DNA from: Lewinellaceae bacterium
GTDB taxonomy: Bacteria > Bacteroidota > Bacteroidia > Chitinophagales > Saprospiraceae
Assembly: GCA_020636255.1 (NCBI GenBank)
Contig: JACJYE010000018.1
Coordinates: 1 to 64,000 of the forward strand
Length of the DNA: 64,000 bases
Reading direction: 5' to 3'
A program made the position numbers and the translations under genes. Below, in pieces: positions 42,052 to 51,313 of the stretch. Positions within the stretch are counted from its first letter, which is position 1. The number at the start of each line of letters is the position of its first letter. A model generated the notes under the pieces. The model saw only the letters and a program-made list of their open reading frames with translations, searched no databases and had not been told where the DNA came from.

Positions 42052-43362
42052 TTACGGCAACCCATCCAAATCAATTATCGGCTTCTTCCCCGTCGCCGGC
42101 CGTTCAAAATCGGTATCGATCTCCGTCCGTTCGTTGAAGAAGCCGCAATTCCTGAGAAAAAAAGCGCCGTTTTGTAACCCGCCGGTGTAATCCAGTCGGT
42201 TGCCTTTCCGGGCGGTAGCGTCGGCAGTGAAGCGCGCACGAGTTAACTCCTGCCATTGTCCACGGGTATCGCAAACCCATTGGTTGCTGTAACGGGCATA
42301 CCGGGAGGTAGCCCCCGTTTCGGGAATAAAATTTTCGAGAAAAGAATAAAGCCCTGCCAGATAGGTGTTGGTTTGGGGGCGGCGCCAACTGGCAATGAGC
42401 CGCCATTGGCCGGCTTCAGGGGCGTAAAACCAGGCGGTATAGTCTGTATTGTTACCTGCAGAGGGGTGGCCGCGAAGGAGGAAGCGATAAGTGACGCCCG
42501 CACGCCAGGGGTAGCGCAGGTAGCTCTGCCCGCCGGAACCCTCGTTACCAAATTCCCCGGTGTACACGTCCTGTCCTTTTTTGAGGAGCCTGATCTTCTG
42601 ATCTTCGGGAATATCGTTTGGGTTGTCGGTTTGGAAAGGGCTCCAAACTGAAAAGAGGATGCGCCGCTCCGTATCCGAATTGGCCTGAAAGCCGAAGTAA
42701 CCTTCGTTAAAACCGTTGGCCATAAAGTAAGAGCCGAGCACATCCTGCCCCTCCGGAACGGTGATCTCATTGTAGAACCATTCCACCTGCTCTATTGCAT
42801 CGGCCTGTGGGTACCACAAGTGCACCGACGGCCCGCGACGGCCCCAGTAAAACTCATCTTTCACGTAGTGCACTTCTTTTTTTGCAGCAGCTCCTCCTAT
42901 TAATAAGGCCTCCACTTCGGCAAAGGCAGGGCCTGTACGGCTCTTGCCCTGCAGCTCCAGCCGCTGATATCCTGCCCGGCTTATTTCGAAAGTACCGATA
43001 GGAATGATCTCCCAATCGGTGTTTTGTATGGCTATTTCCCCCGTTTTTTCACCAAAGGTGTATCTCAATACAGATTCACCGCTTTTTACCCTGGCGCGAA
43101 TACCCAGCTGGATCTCGCCGGCGCCGGCCAGGTGAAAAAACACCCCAATGGAGTGAGCCGTGCCCGACCAATTGTCCAGGCCGTTTTCCTGGATCAGGCT
43201 GGAGGAAGCTAACGGGTCGTCGAGTACCCAGGCGTTCCCGGCAAGAGGTATACTTTCCTTCCAGGAGGTATTTCCAGGGGAAGGCCCGCCCGATAATGGT
43301 TTATTAACGGAACAAGCCAACAACAGAAAACTTAAGAACAGGAACAGGGCGGTGTTTTTCAT
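42052..43362 (-). CDS. DUF3472/DUF5077 lipoprotein
   Basis: Start chosen at MKNTALFLF (43360-43362), 436 residues; an in-frame ATG at 43383 also exists. The signal ends LLLAC (lipobox) followed by SVNK. The N-terminal half (ESIPLAGNAWVLDD ... GYQRLELQGKSRTG) resembles DUF5077, and the second half (SVHLWYPQADAIEQVEWFYNEITVPEGQDVLGSYFMANGF ... SNQWVCDTRGQWQELTRARFTAD) is DUF3472. This two-domain protein is common in polysaccharide-degrading Bacteroidota, probably as a carbohydrate-binding surface protein; no enzyme activity is established. It is divergent from the GH2 gene with a 106-bp gap. Confidence 0.85.
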   Translation of the reverse strand: MKNTALFLFLSFLLLACSVNKPLSGGPSPGNTSWKESIPLAGNAWVLDDPLASSSLIQENGLDNWSGTAHSIGVFFHLAGAGEIQLGIRARVKSGESVLRYTFGEKTGEIAIQNTDWEIIPIGTFEISRAGYQRLELQGKSRTGPAFAEVEALLIGGAAAKKEVHYVKDEFYWGRRGPSVHLWYPQADAIEQVEWFYNEITVPEGQDVLGSYFMANGFNEGYFGFQANSDTERRILFSVWSPFQTDNPNDIPEDQKIRLLKKGQDVYTGEFGNEGSGGQSYLRYPWRAGVTYRFLLRGHPSAGNNTDYTAWFYAPEAGQWRLIASWRRPQTNTYLAGLYSFLENFIPETGATSRYARYSNQWVCDTRGQWQELTRARFTADATARKGNRLDYTGGLQNGAFFLRNCGFFNERTEIDTDFERPATGKKPIIDLDGLP

Positions 43363-43385
43363 TTTCCATCTGGTTGTGTTCAAAA

Positions 43386-43395
43386 AACAAGCTCT
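43386..43395. repeat. family A end remnant
   Basis: AACAAGCTCT, the terminal ten bases of the family A right end, lies in the divergent promoter region between the DUF3472 and GH2 genes. It is short, so chance is possible. Confidence 0.4.
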
Positions 43396-43468
43396 AAATC
43401 TTCCTACCCAAAATACCGTTTTTTCTCTTCAGAATGTGATATTTGGAGGACAACATCACAGCAACATT

Positions 43469-45904
43469 ATGAAAAAGTTTTTCCCCCTTCTTGCTCTCTT
43501 TTTCTGTGTTCAATTCACCTTTTTCGCTACCGCTCAAGACAGATCCCTTACCAATCTGCACGACGGCTGGAAATTTCACAAAGGCGCCCAGGACAGAGGC
43601 GCTGCCGTCGATCTGAACGACGCGGCCTGGCAAACGGTTAGCGTGCCCCACGACTGGGCCATCGCCGGGCCCTTCATCCTGGATGGCGACGGCAGCACCG
43701 GCAAGCTGCCCTGGAAGGGGGAAGGCTGGTACCGCCGCTCTCTTGATATCCCCGCTTCCATGGCAGGCAAACGCCTGTACCTGATCTTCGACGGGGTAAT
43801 GGCCTTCCCCAAAGTGTATGTCAACGGGAAGCTGGCCGGACAATGGGATTACGGCTACAATTCCTTTTACCTGGATATCACCGATCTCGTTAGTCCCGGC
43901 AAGGCCAACCTGCTGGCCGTTCATGCCGATACCCGGCAGCACGACAGCCGCTGGTATCCCGGCGCCGGCCTGTACCGCAAGGTGCAGCTGCTGGCCGTCA
44001 ACCCCGTACATATCGGCGTGTGGGGAACGTATATCACGACGCCCATCGTAAAACCGCACTATGCAGACGTGCGCATACAGGCCACCGTTTACAACTATTC
44101 GGGCAGCAGCGACACCATCCGGCTCATCCAAGAGATCGCTTCCCCGGAAGGGAAGATCGTGGCGCGGGGCGAAACTGCCGGCCTGGCCCGGAGCGGGCAA
44201 AGTAAGATGCTGGAAGCCACCCTTACGCTGATCAACCCCAGCAGATGGGATATCGACAACCCGGTATTGTATGAGGCCCGCACAACGGTGTTCCTTGGAG
44301 GAAAAGCAGTGGATCAGTATACCACCCCCTTCGGCGTCAGGACGATGCAGTTCACTGCGGACAATGGCTTTTTCCTGAACGACAGGCGGGTGCAGCTCCA
44401 GGGCGTCAACCTGCACCACGATCATGGGCCGCTGGGCGCCGCTTTTTACCCCCGGGCGATGGAACGGCAGCTGGAGATCATGAAGGCCATGGGGGTGAAC
44501 GCCATCCGCAACAGCCACAACGTAGCAGCTCCCGAACTGGCCGATCTGTGCGACCGGATGGGCCTGCTGCTGTTCGACGAGGCCTTCGACAAGTACGACG
44601 CCAAGGCCGATATCACAGAGGAAACCGATTTCGAGGAATTTGCCCACCGCAATATGCGCAATTTCGTGATGCGGGACCGGAACCACCCCTCCGTTTTTAT
44701 CTGGAGCGTCGGCAACGAGATCGGCGATGTGCAGTGGAACCAAAACAATGGGTTCGACAGGCTGCACACCATGGTGAATTACGTGGATAAATACGACCAT
44801 ACCAGGCCCACCACCCTGGTCAATGACGGCTGGGAAAGCGCCAAACTCCGCCATTTCGACTACTACGATGTGCACAGCTGGAACTATAGCCGCCGCTACC
44901 GCCTGGCCCGGCAGATGGCTCCCGACAAGCCCGTCATCATCAGCGAGTCCGCTTCGACGGTCAGCACCCGGGGGTTCTATGAATTCCCGCTGCCCGAGAA
45001 AAAAACGGACTTCACCAGATCGCTGCAGGTGAGCTCGTACGACCTGAATACCCCCTGGTGGGCCGAAGTGCCCGACGACGACTTCATGTGGCAGCAGGAG
45101 GAACCCTATATCGCCGGTGAATTCGTCTGGACAGGCTTCGACTACCTGGGCGAGCCGACGCCTTATGACAATAATTACACTGCCGCAGTGGGTATGGCGC
45201 CCAGCCAGGCGTCCCGAAGCTCCTACTTCGGCATCGTCGACCTGGTGGGCATCCCCAAAGACCGTTTTTACCTGTACAAAAGCTACTGGAAACAGGACGA
45301 GGCCACCGTCCACATCCTGCCGCACTGGAACTGGCCGGACAGGCTCGGCCAGAACGTCCCGGTTTTCGTCTATACCAATGGCGACTGCGCCGAGCTGTTC
45401 CTCAACGGCAAGTCGCTGGGCATGCAATGCAAGAACCCGAAATCGGATAGCTCCATCGAGCGCTTCCGCCTGATGTGGCGCGAGGTGGCCTACGAGCCCG
45501 GCGAACTACGCGCCGTAGCATATAAGGAAGGCCGCAAGCTCGGCGAAGCTTTTGTCCGCACGGCCGGCAAACCGGCCCGCCTGAAGCTCACGGCCGACCG
45601 GGCAGCCATAACCGCCGGAGGGCTGGATCTGTCCTACATCCAAATCGAAGCACTGGACCAGGACGGCAATCCAGCGCCGCTGGCCGACAATAAGGTGCAA
45701 ATAACCATCGAAGGCGCCGGGAGCCTGGCCGGCGCCGGGAACGGCAACCCGCAATCCTTCGACCCCTTCCAGGACGAGGAGGTTTCCCTTTTCTACGGAA
45801 AGGCTATGGCCATCGTGCGTTCGGGGGCTAAGGCTGGCAAGATAACGGTAAAGGTACAGGCGAAAGGGCTGCAGGAAGATGCGATAGAACTGGAGGTAAA
45901 GTGA
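43469..45904 (+). CDS. GH2 beta-galactosidase
   Basis: Start at MKKFFPLLALFF (43469); a longer open frame upstream overlaps the divergent gene. The 811-residue exported enzyme has a signal peptide ending FATAQ, the GH2 sugar-binding, Ig-like and barrel domains, and a C-terminal DUF4982-like plus Ig-like region. The acid/base is Glu417 in WSVGNEIGD; the nucleophile is Glu493 in IISESAS. The GEFVWTGFDYLGEPTPY signature marks the beta-galactosidase branch seen in Bacteroidota glycan loci. Removing galactose from xyloglucan side chains would fit the GH74/GH31 genes 20 kb away, although it could serve other glycans. Confidence 0.9.
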   Translation: MKKFFPLLALFFCVQFTFFATAQDRSLTNLHDGWKFHKGAQDRGAAVDLNDAAWQTVSVPHDWAIAGPFILDGDGSTGKLPWKGEGWYRRSLDIPASMAGKRLYLIFDGVMAFPKVYVNGKLAGQWDYGYNSFYLDITDLVSPGKANLLAVHADTRQHDSRWYPGAGLYRKVQLLAVNPVHIGVWGTYITTPIVKPHYADVRIQATVYNYSGSSDTIRLIQEIASPEGKIVARGETAGLARSGQSKMLEATLTLINPSRWDIDNPVLYEARTTVFLGGKAVDQYTTPFGVRTMQFTADNGFFLNDRRVQLQGVNLHHDHGPLGAAFYPRAMERQLEIMKAMGVNAIRNSHNVAAPELADLCDRMGLLLFDEAFDKYDAKADITEETDFEEFAHRNMRNFVMRDRNHPSVFIWSVGNEIGDVQWNQNNGFDRLHTMVNYVDKYDHTRPTTLVNDGWESAKLRHFDYYDVHSWNYSRRYRLARQMAPDKPVIISESASTVSTRGFYEFPLPEKKTDFTRSLQVSSYDLNTPWWAEVPDDDFMWQQEEPYIAGEFVWTGFDYLGEPTPYDNNYTAAVGMAPSQASRSSYFGIVDLVGIPKDRFYLYKSYWKQDEATVHILPHWNWPDRLGQNVPVFVYTNGDCAELFLNGKSLGMQCKNPKSDSSIERFRLMWREVAYEPGELRAVAYKEGRKLGEAFVRTAGKPARLKLTADRAAITAGGLDLSYIQIEALDQDGNPAPLADNKVQITIEGAGSLAGAGNGNPQSFDPFQDEEVSLFYGKAMAIVRSGAKAGKITVKVQAKGLQEDAIELEVK

Positions 45905-45965
45905 TCGAGGCCAATGCTTACAGGAAGGCTTTGGCAAATGATTGCCCACCTCAGTGGCAACCTGC

Positions 45966-47159
45966 TCAATATGGAAGCGCTTTCGGCTCCTTAAAGAAGA
46001 GCACAAAGAGGATGCTTATGCCCAGCGCCAGGAAGGCCGGCGCCAGCCAGATACTCCGCCAGAGGTGGCCGCCGCCGCTGAGGGTATATTGATCGACCAC
46101 CCAGCCCGAGGCCCACGAGCCGATCAGCATGCCTACGCCGTAGGTGATCAGGGTGATAAACCCCTGCGCGCTGGCCTGTATGGCCTTGGGCGCGGTATTG
46201 TCGACGTAGATCTGGCCGGTGACGAAGAAGAAGTCGTAACAAACGCCGTGCAGGATGATGCCCAGGTAGAACATGCCCACCAGTTCGCCGTTGTTGCCAT
46301 AGGCGAAGAGCAGATAGCGGAGCACCCAGGCCAGCATGCCGATAAGGATCATCTTTTTGACGCCCAGCCGCGTAAAGAACACCGGCATGAGCAGCATGAA
46401 GATGATCTCAGAGGCCTGCCCGAGGGTCATCTTGCCGGCGGCATTCTGCATGCCCACTTCGTTCAGAAAGGGGTTGGTGAAACTGTAGTAAAAGGCCAGG
46501 GGAATGGAGATGAGCAGGGAGCTGAGAATGAAAACGGCAAAGCTGCGGTTCTTCATCAGCTGCAGGGCATCCAGCCCGATGATGTCCGAAAAGGATACCT
46601 CTTTGCCCTTGTCCTTGGGTGGAGTATGGGGTAAAAAGAAGGCGTAAATGCCCAGCACGATCGAAGCTGCCGCTGCGATCCTGAACGGCATGTTGGTAGC
46701 CTCTATCCCCATAAAACCGATGAGCAGCCCGGCTACGATCCAGCCGATGGTGCCCAGCACCCGAATGCGCGGGAACTCCTTTTCCGGATGGGCCATCTGG
46801 TAAAAACTGATGGCGTTGGCCAGGGCCAGGGTAGGCATGTACAATACGGAATAGGCCAGCAGCACCCAGAAGAAAGCCCCCGGCGCCAGGATACCCGACA
46901 CCACCCAAAGCAGCACACCCCCAGCAATATGCAGCACGGCCATCACCCTTTCGGAAGGGAAAAAGCGGTCGGCGATGATGCCTATGACAAAAGGCGAGAG
47001 AATGGCGCCCCAGTTGACCGTGCTGAAAGCAGCGCCGACATTGAGGCCGTCGAAGCCTATTTTAAACAGATAAGTACCCATAACTACATACCAGGCCCCC
47101 CAGATGAAGAACTGGAGGAACATCATGATGGAGAGCTGTACCCTCGTTCCGGCTTTCAT
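45966..47159 (-). CDS. nucleoside:H+ symporter family permease (MFS)
   Basis: Start at MKAGTRVQLSI (47157-47159); the frame runs upstream into a family B element and would add MMLNSYLKTAD. The 397-residue protein has about 12 membrane segments and matches the NHS (NupG/XapB-like) family: an opening FLQFFIWGAWYVVMGTYL, then NWGAILSPFVIGIIADRFF and a late GxxLYDFFFVTGQIYVDNTAPKAIQASAQGF-type region. Family members import nucleosides with protons. In Bacteroidota such genes often sit beside sugar-oxidoreductase genes, as here, so a sugar-like substrate is possible. Confidence 0.85.
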   Translation of the reverse strand: MKAGTRVQLSIMMFLQFFIWGAWYVVMGTYLFKIGFDGLNVGAAFSTVNWGAILSPFVIGIIADRFFPSERVMAVLHIAGGVLLWVVSGILAPGAFFWVLLAYSVLYMPTLALANAISFYQMAHPEKEFPRIRVLGTIGWIVAGLLIGFMGIEATNMPFRIAAAASIVLGIYAFFLPHTPPKDKGKEVSFSDIIGLDALQLMKNRSFAVFILSSLLISIPLAFYYSFTNPFLNEVGMQNAAGKMTLGQASEIIFMLLMPVFFTRLGVKKMILIGMLAWVLRYLLFAYGNNGELVGMFYLGIILHGVCYDFFFVTGQIYVDNTAPKAIQASAQGFITLITYGVGMLIGSWASGWVVDQYTLSGGGHLWRSIWLAPAFLALGISILFVLFFKEPKALPY

Positions 47160-47174
47160 GTCTGCTGTTTTTAG

Positions 47175-47324
47175 GTAACTATTCAGCATCATGGTGATTT
47201 ACGGCCTGAAGCAAAATTTTGTAATCCGCCCTTCCCCTTTCAAGGGGAATGAATAGGGGTTAGACAAGAAAAATCCTACAAAATTTTGCTTCAGGAGCAT
47301 TTTAGGCCGCTGCTGAATAGCTAC
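47175..47324. repeat. family B MITE-like element, copy 3
   Basis: The 150-bp copy fills the gap between the oxidoreductase stop (47329) and the permease start (47159) almost exactly. It supplies an alternative upstream start for the permease. Relative to copy 1 the central part is inverted. Confidence 0.9.
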
Positions 47325-47328
47325 GTTT

Positions 47329-48399
47329 TTATTTTAGATACACTGTCTTGCCTGTTTTCACCGACTCATCGGCCGCCAGCACGATGCGCAGGCTGTTGAT
47401 GGCGTCGGACAGATGGGCGCTCAGGCCTACATCATTTTGGATGGCGTTGAGGAAAAAGGCCTGTTCCAGATCGCACAGCCCCTGGTGGCCGGGCTCGTCT
47501 TCGGTATTCACCCATTCGTCCGGTTGAGCAAAGCCGCCGTTTTCCGCCGTCCGGCTGTAGTGGATGCGCAGGGAGTTGGTAGCGGTATGGCTGTCGATAT
47601 CGTCAGATGCTTCAGCGCCCGGCTTTTCCACGATGCTCACGCAGCCTTTGGGCCCGATGACATCTTTGACAAAAAAGGCCGTTTCGCTGATCATGGGCCC
47701 CCAGCCGGCTTCGTACCAGCCTACAGAGCCGTCATCAAAGCGCACCTGTAGCTGGCCGTAGTTGTACATGCCCGGGATCAGCTCTTCCGTCAGCCGGGCG
47801 CCGATAGCGCTGACTGAAACGGGGCGGGCGCCCGTCATCAGGCACATGACATCCACGTAGTGCACGCCGCAATCGACGATGGGCGACATGGAATCCATCA
47901 GCTTTTTATGCGTTTCCCAGGTCGCGCCGTGGCTTTGCTGGTTGAGGTTCATGCGCATCACCAGGGGTTTGCCCAGGCCTCTGGCGAGCTCTATGAACTT
48001 CGCCCATGCCGGGTGAACGCGCAGAATGTAGCCGACCACCAGCTTTTTGCCTGTCTGCCGCACCATTTCCTGTATCTCCAGGCATTCCTCGACAGTAGTG
48101 GCCAGGGGCTTTTCCACGAACACGTGGGCGCCGGCGGCCAGGGCTTTTTTGACGTATTCGGCATGCGTATCCGGGTAGGTATTGATGGATACGGCGTCGG
48201 GGCGGGTAGCGGCCAGGGCTTCATCATAGCTACCGAACTCCGGATAGCCGCCCAGTTCGCGGGAGAGGGCCTGCCGGCTTTCCGGGCCCCGGCTGACGAG
48301 GCCCACGATCTCGAATTCCGGCATTTTATGATACGCTCTGGCATGGGAGGCGCCCATATTGCCGCAGCCGGCGATAAGGATTTTGACAGGTGTATGCAT
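47329..48399 (-). CDS. Gfo/Idh/MocA family oxidoreductase
   Basis: The 356-residue protein has an N-terminal Rossmann fold (ILIAGCGNMGASHARAYH, a GxGxxG nucleotide loop), the EKPLATTVEE motif with the conserved Lys-Pro, and a C-terminal alpha/beta substrate domain (SPIVDCGVHYVDVMCLM with the Asp-x-x-x-His pair). The family uses NAD(P) to oxidise or reduce sugars and inositols. No export signal is seen, so it is cytoplasmic. It is in line with the permease downstream, separated only by a family B element. Substrate unknown. Confidence 0.9.
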   Translation of the reverse strand: MHTPVKILIAGCGNMGASHARAYHKMPEFEIVGLVSRGPESRQALSRELGGYPEFGSYDEALAATRPDAVSINTYPDTHAEYVKKALAAGAHVFVEKPLATTVEECLEIQEMVRQTGKKLVVGYILRVHPAWAKFIELARGLGKPLVMRMNLNQQSHGATWETHKKLMDSMSPIVDCGVHYVDVMCLMTGARPVSVSAIGARLTEELIPGMYNYGQLQVRFDDGSVGWYEAGWGPMISETAFFVKDVIGPKGCVSIVEKPGAEASDDIDSHTATNSLRIHYSRTAENGGFAQPDEWVNTEDEPGHQGLCDLEQAFFLNAIQNDVGLSAHLSDAINSLRIVLAADESVKTGKTVYLK

Positions 48400-48418
48400 T
48401 GGAGCAGGTTTGGCGTTA

Positions 48419-48583
48419 AGAGCTTGTTTGGAGGCCGGATTTGATAGCGAAAAGTGTCAATTTTTTTAGTGAGGCGAGGCGTTTTTCGAAGGGCGTACCC
48501 GGAGGTACGGCCAAGAAAAAGAACGAAGCATCACCGAAAAAGTGGCCTTTTTTAGCTCAAAGGCTGGCCTCCAAACAAGCGCT
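48419..48583. repeat. family A palindromic element, full length
   Basis: This 165-bp copy aligns along its whole length with 3567-3730 (GATAGCGAAAAG, GTGAG-C-AGGCG, GCGTACCC-GAGGTACGG and ATCACCGAAAAAGTG blocks), with scattered substitutions. The right end has GCGCT for GCTCT. It lies between the oxidoreductase and HAD genes. Confidence 0.9.
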
Positions 48584-48680
48584 GAACTTTCGAAGGTTCT
48601 CGATCTAGGTATCCATCCTCCTATCGAGTTCCAATGCCTCATCAAGAGAACGTTCTTTCACCCCTCAACTTTTGGCTGCC

Positions 48681-49457
48681 TCACCCCTCCAGCCACCTGT
48701 CCAGATCCAGATCCCCCACCGTGTCCACCACCAGGTCGGGGCTGAAAGCGTAGTGTTTGAGGTTTTCCTTTCGGGAAACTCCCGAAAGCGTGAGGATAGT
48801 GCGGTACCCCACCTGTATCCCCCCAATGATATCGGTGTCCATGGTGTCTCCGATCATGGTGGTCTCGGCGGTCTCCAGGCCCAGTTTCTTTCGGGCCACG
48901 CGCATCATGACCGGGCTGGGCTTGCCTACGGAGAAAGCCTTGATGCCGGTGGCCTCTTCGATCATGGCCACCACGGCCTTGATGCCGAGGTTGGTCCATC
49001 CTTTCTTTTTGGGAGAAGGGTCGAGGTTGGTCGCCACCAGCTTGGCGCCGTCCAGGATCATATCTACGGCGTGGTTGACCATCTCGAGGGTGAAGTTGCG
49101 GCCTTCGCCGACGACCACGAAGTCGGGGTCCTGCGTGACGAGGGTGTAGCCGTTCTCGTGCAGGCTGGTCAGCAGGCCGCCTTCGCCGAGCACGTAGGCG
49201 GCGCCGTGCGGCTTTTGCCGCGCCAGGAACCAGCCCGTGGCCATAGCACTGGTAAAGACGTCTTTTTCTTCCGCCTCGATGCCCAGGCCCGCCAGTTTGT
49301 TGATGACATCGCGTGGCGTGCGTTGGCTATTGTTCGTCAGAAAAAGAAAGGGGACGCCTCGTTTTTTCAATTCGGCGATAAAAGTATCGGCGCCGGAAAT
49401 GAGCTCGTTCCCGCTGTAAACGACGCCGTCCATATCGATGAGAAATCCTTTGGCCAT
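48681..49457 (-). CDS. HAD-IIA family phosphatase (NagD-like)
   Basis: The start is ATG 49455-49457 (MAKGFLIDMDGVVYSG), giving 258 residues, because HAD motif I must lie near the N-terminus; the frame is open further upstream through a tandem repeat. Motifs: DMDGV (nucleophile and general acid Asp), TNNSQ (motif II), a Lys in GKPSPVMM (motif III) and GDTMDTD (motif IV), with a IIA-type cap between. NagD-like enzymes dephosphorylate sugar phosphates or nucleotides, possibly serving metabolite repair. Same orientation as the downstream oxidoreductase and permease genes. Confidence 0.9.
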   Translation of the reverse strand: MAKGFLIDMDGVVYSGNELISGADTFIAELKKRGVPFLFLTNNSQRTPRDVINKLAGLGIEAEEKDVFTSAMATGWFLARQKPHGAAYVLGEGGLLTSLHENGYTLVTQDPDFVVVGEGRNFTLEMVNHAVDMILDGAKLVATNLDPSPKKKGWTNLGIKAVVAMIEEATGIKAFSVGKPSPVMMRVARKKLGLETAETTMIGDTMDTDIIGGIQVGYRTILTLSGVSRKENLKHYAFSPDLVVDTVGDLDLDRWLEG

Positions 49458-49486
49458 TTTGCGAATGATTTTTGATGTATTGGTGC

Positions 49487-49597
49487 TTTCTACTCCAGGC
49501 AGAAGCCTGGAGGTACGGGTTGTTTCTACTCCAGGCAGAAGCTTGGAGGTACGGGTTGTTTCTACTCCAAGCAGAAGCTTGGAGGTACGGGTACGGG
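49487..49597. repeat. three tandem 36-bp hairpin units
   Basis: Three consecutive units contain CTCCAGGCAGAAGCCTGGAG or close variants, each an 8-bp stem with an AGAA loop, followed by GTACGGG. In unit 3 both stem arms change together (CTCCAAGC/GCTTGGAG), so pairing is preserved; unit 2 pairs with one G-T. The array lies just upstream of the HAD start codon, in its 5' leader. Confidence 0.9.
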
Positions 49598-49657
49598 TTC
49601 GCAATATAAGACAAATGCTCATTCAAAAACAGGCGCCTGCATTTCCGGCCCTATTGA

Positions 49658-51262
49658 CTATTCCCAGATCCGCTTCAAAGAATAGCCTACGCCTTCCAGC
49701 AATCTCACCCCGCCATTTTGTGCATAGACCTTAACCTGGTTGAAATCTGCACTCGGAAAAAATATCTCCGTCATGGCCGTCGCCCCGTCATCGGCGAACA
49801 GCTCTGCGGAGGCGACATCGAAGAACAAATGCAGCTTAACCACCTTATCGGTGGAAAGCCGCGGGGCAGTATGCCGGCCGGCCGCAAATTTATCCGAGAA
49901 AGCAAGATCTCCGGACTTTGTCCGGTCGCTGTAGAACTGCTTTGCTGCGGCATCATAGCCGATGCGGTAAAGCTCTCCTTTCGCATTGGAAAGCTCAATG
50001 CCAAAATCGGCCGGCTCGCCTTCCTGTTGCTCGAACGCCAGCTCCAGCTCCAGCAAGAGTGGAGAGGCAGTGAACTGCTCCGTCAAGTCGAGTGTACCGG
50101 CTATATCCGTACTTTCTATCGGGTGGGTTGCCGTGCGAAGCGCCTCGAGTTCCCTGACGGGGCTGGAGAAAAGCCGATAGCCTTCAGCTGTTTTTTTCAG
50201 CGTCAGGGCCCTTGGCAAAGTCATAGCGCTACGCCATAAGGCGGTGGGCACGACAGTGCCATATTCCCAGTTGCTCATCCATCCCAGGAAAAGACGGCGG
50301 CCGTCCTCCCTTGGGATATCCGACCAGGTGACGCCGGCGTAATCATCCCGGCCATAATCGATCCATACGCCTTTTTCACCGCTCACCGAAGGAGCAAAAG
50401 AGGGGTCCAGGGTGAAGTTTTTCCCATCAAAATCCCCGACGAAATACTGGGTGCCCGAGCCGCCATTGGGCGAGCCGGGGTTGATGCTCAGCAGCAGCAC
50501 CCACTTTGTTTCTCCGGTTCCTTCTACCTTTATTGGAAAGAGGTCGGGGCATTCCCACACACCGCCATGCGAGCCCCACTCCTGGCCGAAGTCGCTGAGG
50601 TGCGTCCAGTTTTTCAGGTCGGGCGAGCTCCACAGCTTCACGTGGTTCTGGGCGGCGAAAACCAAAAGCCAATGCTGCGACCCTTCATCCCAGCTGACTT
50701 TGGGGTCGCGAAAATCCCGGATGCCCTCCGTATTGGGCACCACCGGGTTGCCGGCATATTTCGTCCAGCTACGGCCGCGGTCGTTGCTGTAGGCGATGCT
50801 CTGGTATTGATAATCGTTGCGGCCGGCTTTCTCCGCTTCCGCATCGTGTTGCGTGAACATAGCGATCAGCGGGGGCTGGCCGTTCTCGCCCAGGCCGCTG
50901 GTATTGTTCCAGTCTACCACCGCGCTACCGGAGAAGATCATGCCCAGCGAATCGGGATACAGGGCGATAGGCAGGTGCTCCCAATGCACCATATCGCGGC
51001 TCACGGCATGCCCCCAGTGCATGGGGCCCCAGACGGTGCTGTCGGGGTAGTATTGGTAAAACAGGTGATATTCGCCGTCGAAATACACCATGCCATTGGG
51101 ATCGTTCATCCACATTTTCTCCGGGGAAAAGTGAAATTGAGGGCGGTGTGGCTCCTGGTAGTAGGACATTTCGTTTTGTTCTTCCGGCTCAGCCGGCTGA
51201 GTACAGGAATGGGCCAGGCATCCCAGGAGGATAATAGCAAGGGCCGTTGTCGTTTTGTTCAT
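49658..51262 (-). CDS. GH32 fructan hydrolase lipoprotein
   Basis: The 534-residue enzyme has a lipobox LAHSC (Cys20). It shows the five-bladed GH32 propeller signatures: nucleophile Asp54 in WMNDPNG, the FRDPK transition-state stabiliser and acid/base Glu in WECPDLFPI, then a C-terminal beta-sandwich. GH32 enzymes hydrolyse levan, inulin or sucrose. The lipid anchor implies envelope location. It is followed downstream on the same strand by the HAD gene and preceded by a PfkB-type sugar kinase (51314-52207), a sensible fructose pathway pair. No SusC/D pair is adjacent. Confidence 0.93.
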   Translation of the reverse strand: MNKTTTALAIILLGCLAHSCTQPAEPEEQNEMSYYQEPHRPQFHFSPEKMWMNDPNGMVYFDGEYHLFYQYYPDSTVWGPMHWGHAVSRDMVHWEHLPIALYPDSLGMIFSGSAVVDWNNTSGLGENGQPPLIAMFTQHDAEAEKAGRNDYQYQSIAYSNDRGRSWTKYAGNPVVPNTEGIRDFRDPKVSWDEGSQHWLLVFAAQNHVKLWSSPDLKNWTHLSDFGQEWGSHGGVWECPDLFPIKVEGTGETKWVLLLSINPGSPNGGSGTQYFVGDFDGKNFTLDPSFAPSVSGEKGVWIDYGRDDYAGVTWSDIPREDGRRLFLGWMSNWEYGTVVPTALWRSAMTLPRALTLKKTAEGYRLFSSPVRELEALRTATHPIESTDIAGTLDLTEQFTASPLLLELELAFEQQEGEPADFGIELSNAKGELYRIGYDAAAKQFYSDRTKSGDLAFSDKFAAGRHTAPRLSTDKVVKLHLFFDVASAELFADDGATAMTEIFFPSADFNQVKVYAQNGGVRLLEGVGYSLKRIWE

Positions 51263-51313
51263 GCCGTAAACGTTGGTTTTTTAGCTATTTAATAATGTTC
51301 AGAAAACAAGTTC

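Noticed and set aside
43160..43468. N-terminal extension of the GH2 protein.
   Set aside because: The frame is open upstream, but it overlaps the divergent lipoprotein gene and precedes a perfect signal peptide at 43469.
43394..45427. A 677-residue minus-strand frame opposite the GH2 gene.
   Set aside because: It mirrors the GH2 reading frame, has no domain, and is explained by codon bias in a high-GC coding region.
49487..49597. CRISPR array.
   Set aside because: There are three direct tandem units with no unique spacers between them and no cas genes.
49458..49622. N-terminal extension of the HAD phosphatase through the hairpin repeats.
   Set aside because: The extension would encode three low-complexity RTSKLLPGVE-type repeats before the DMDGV motif, which normally lies within the first ten or so residues.
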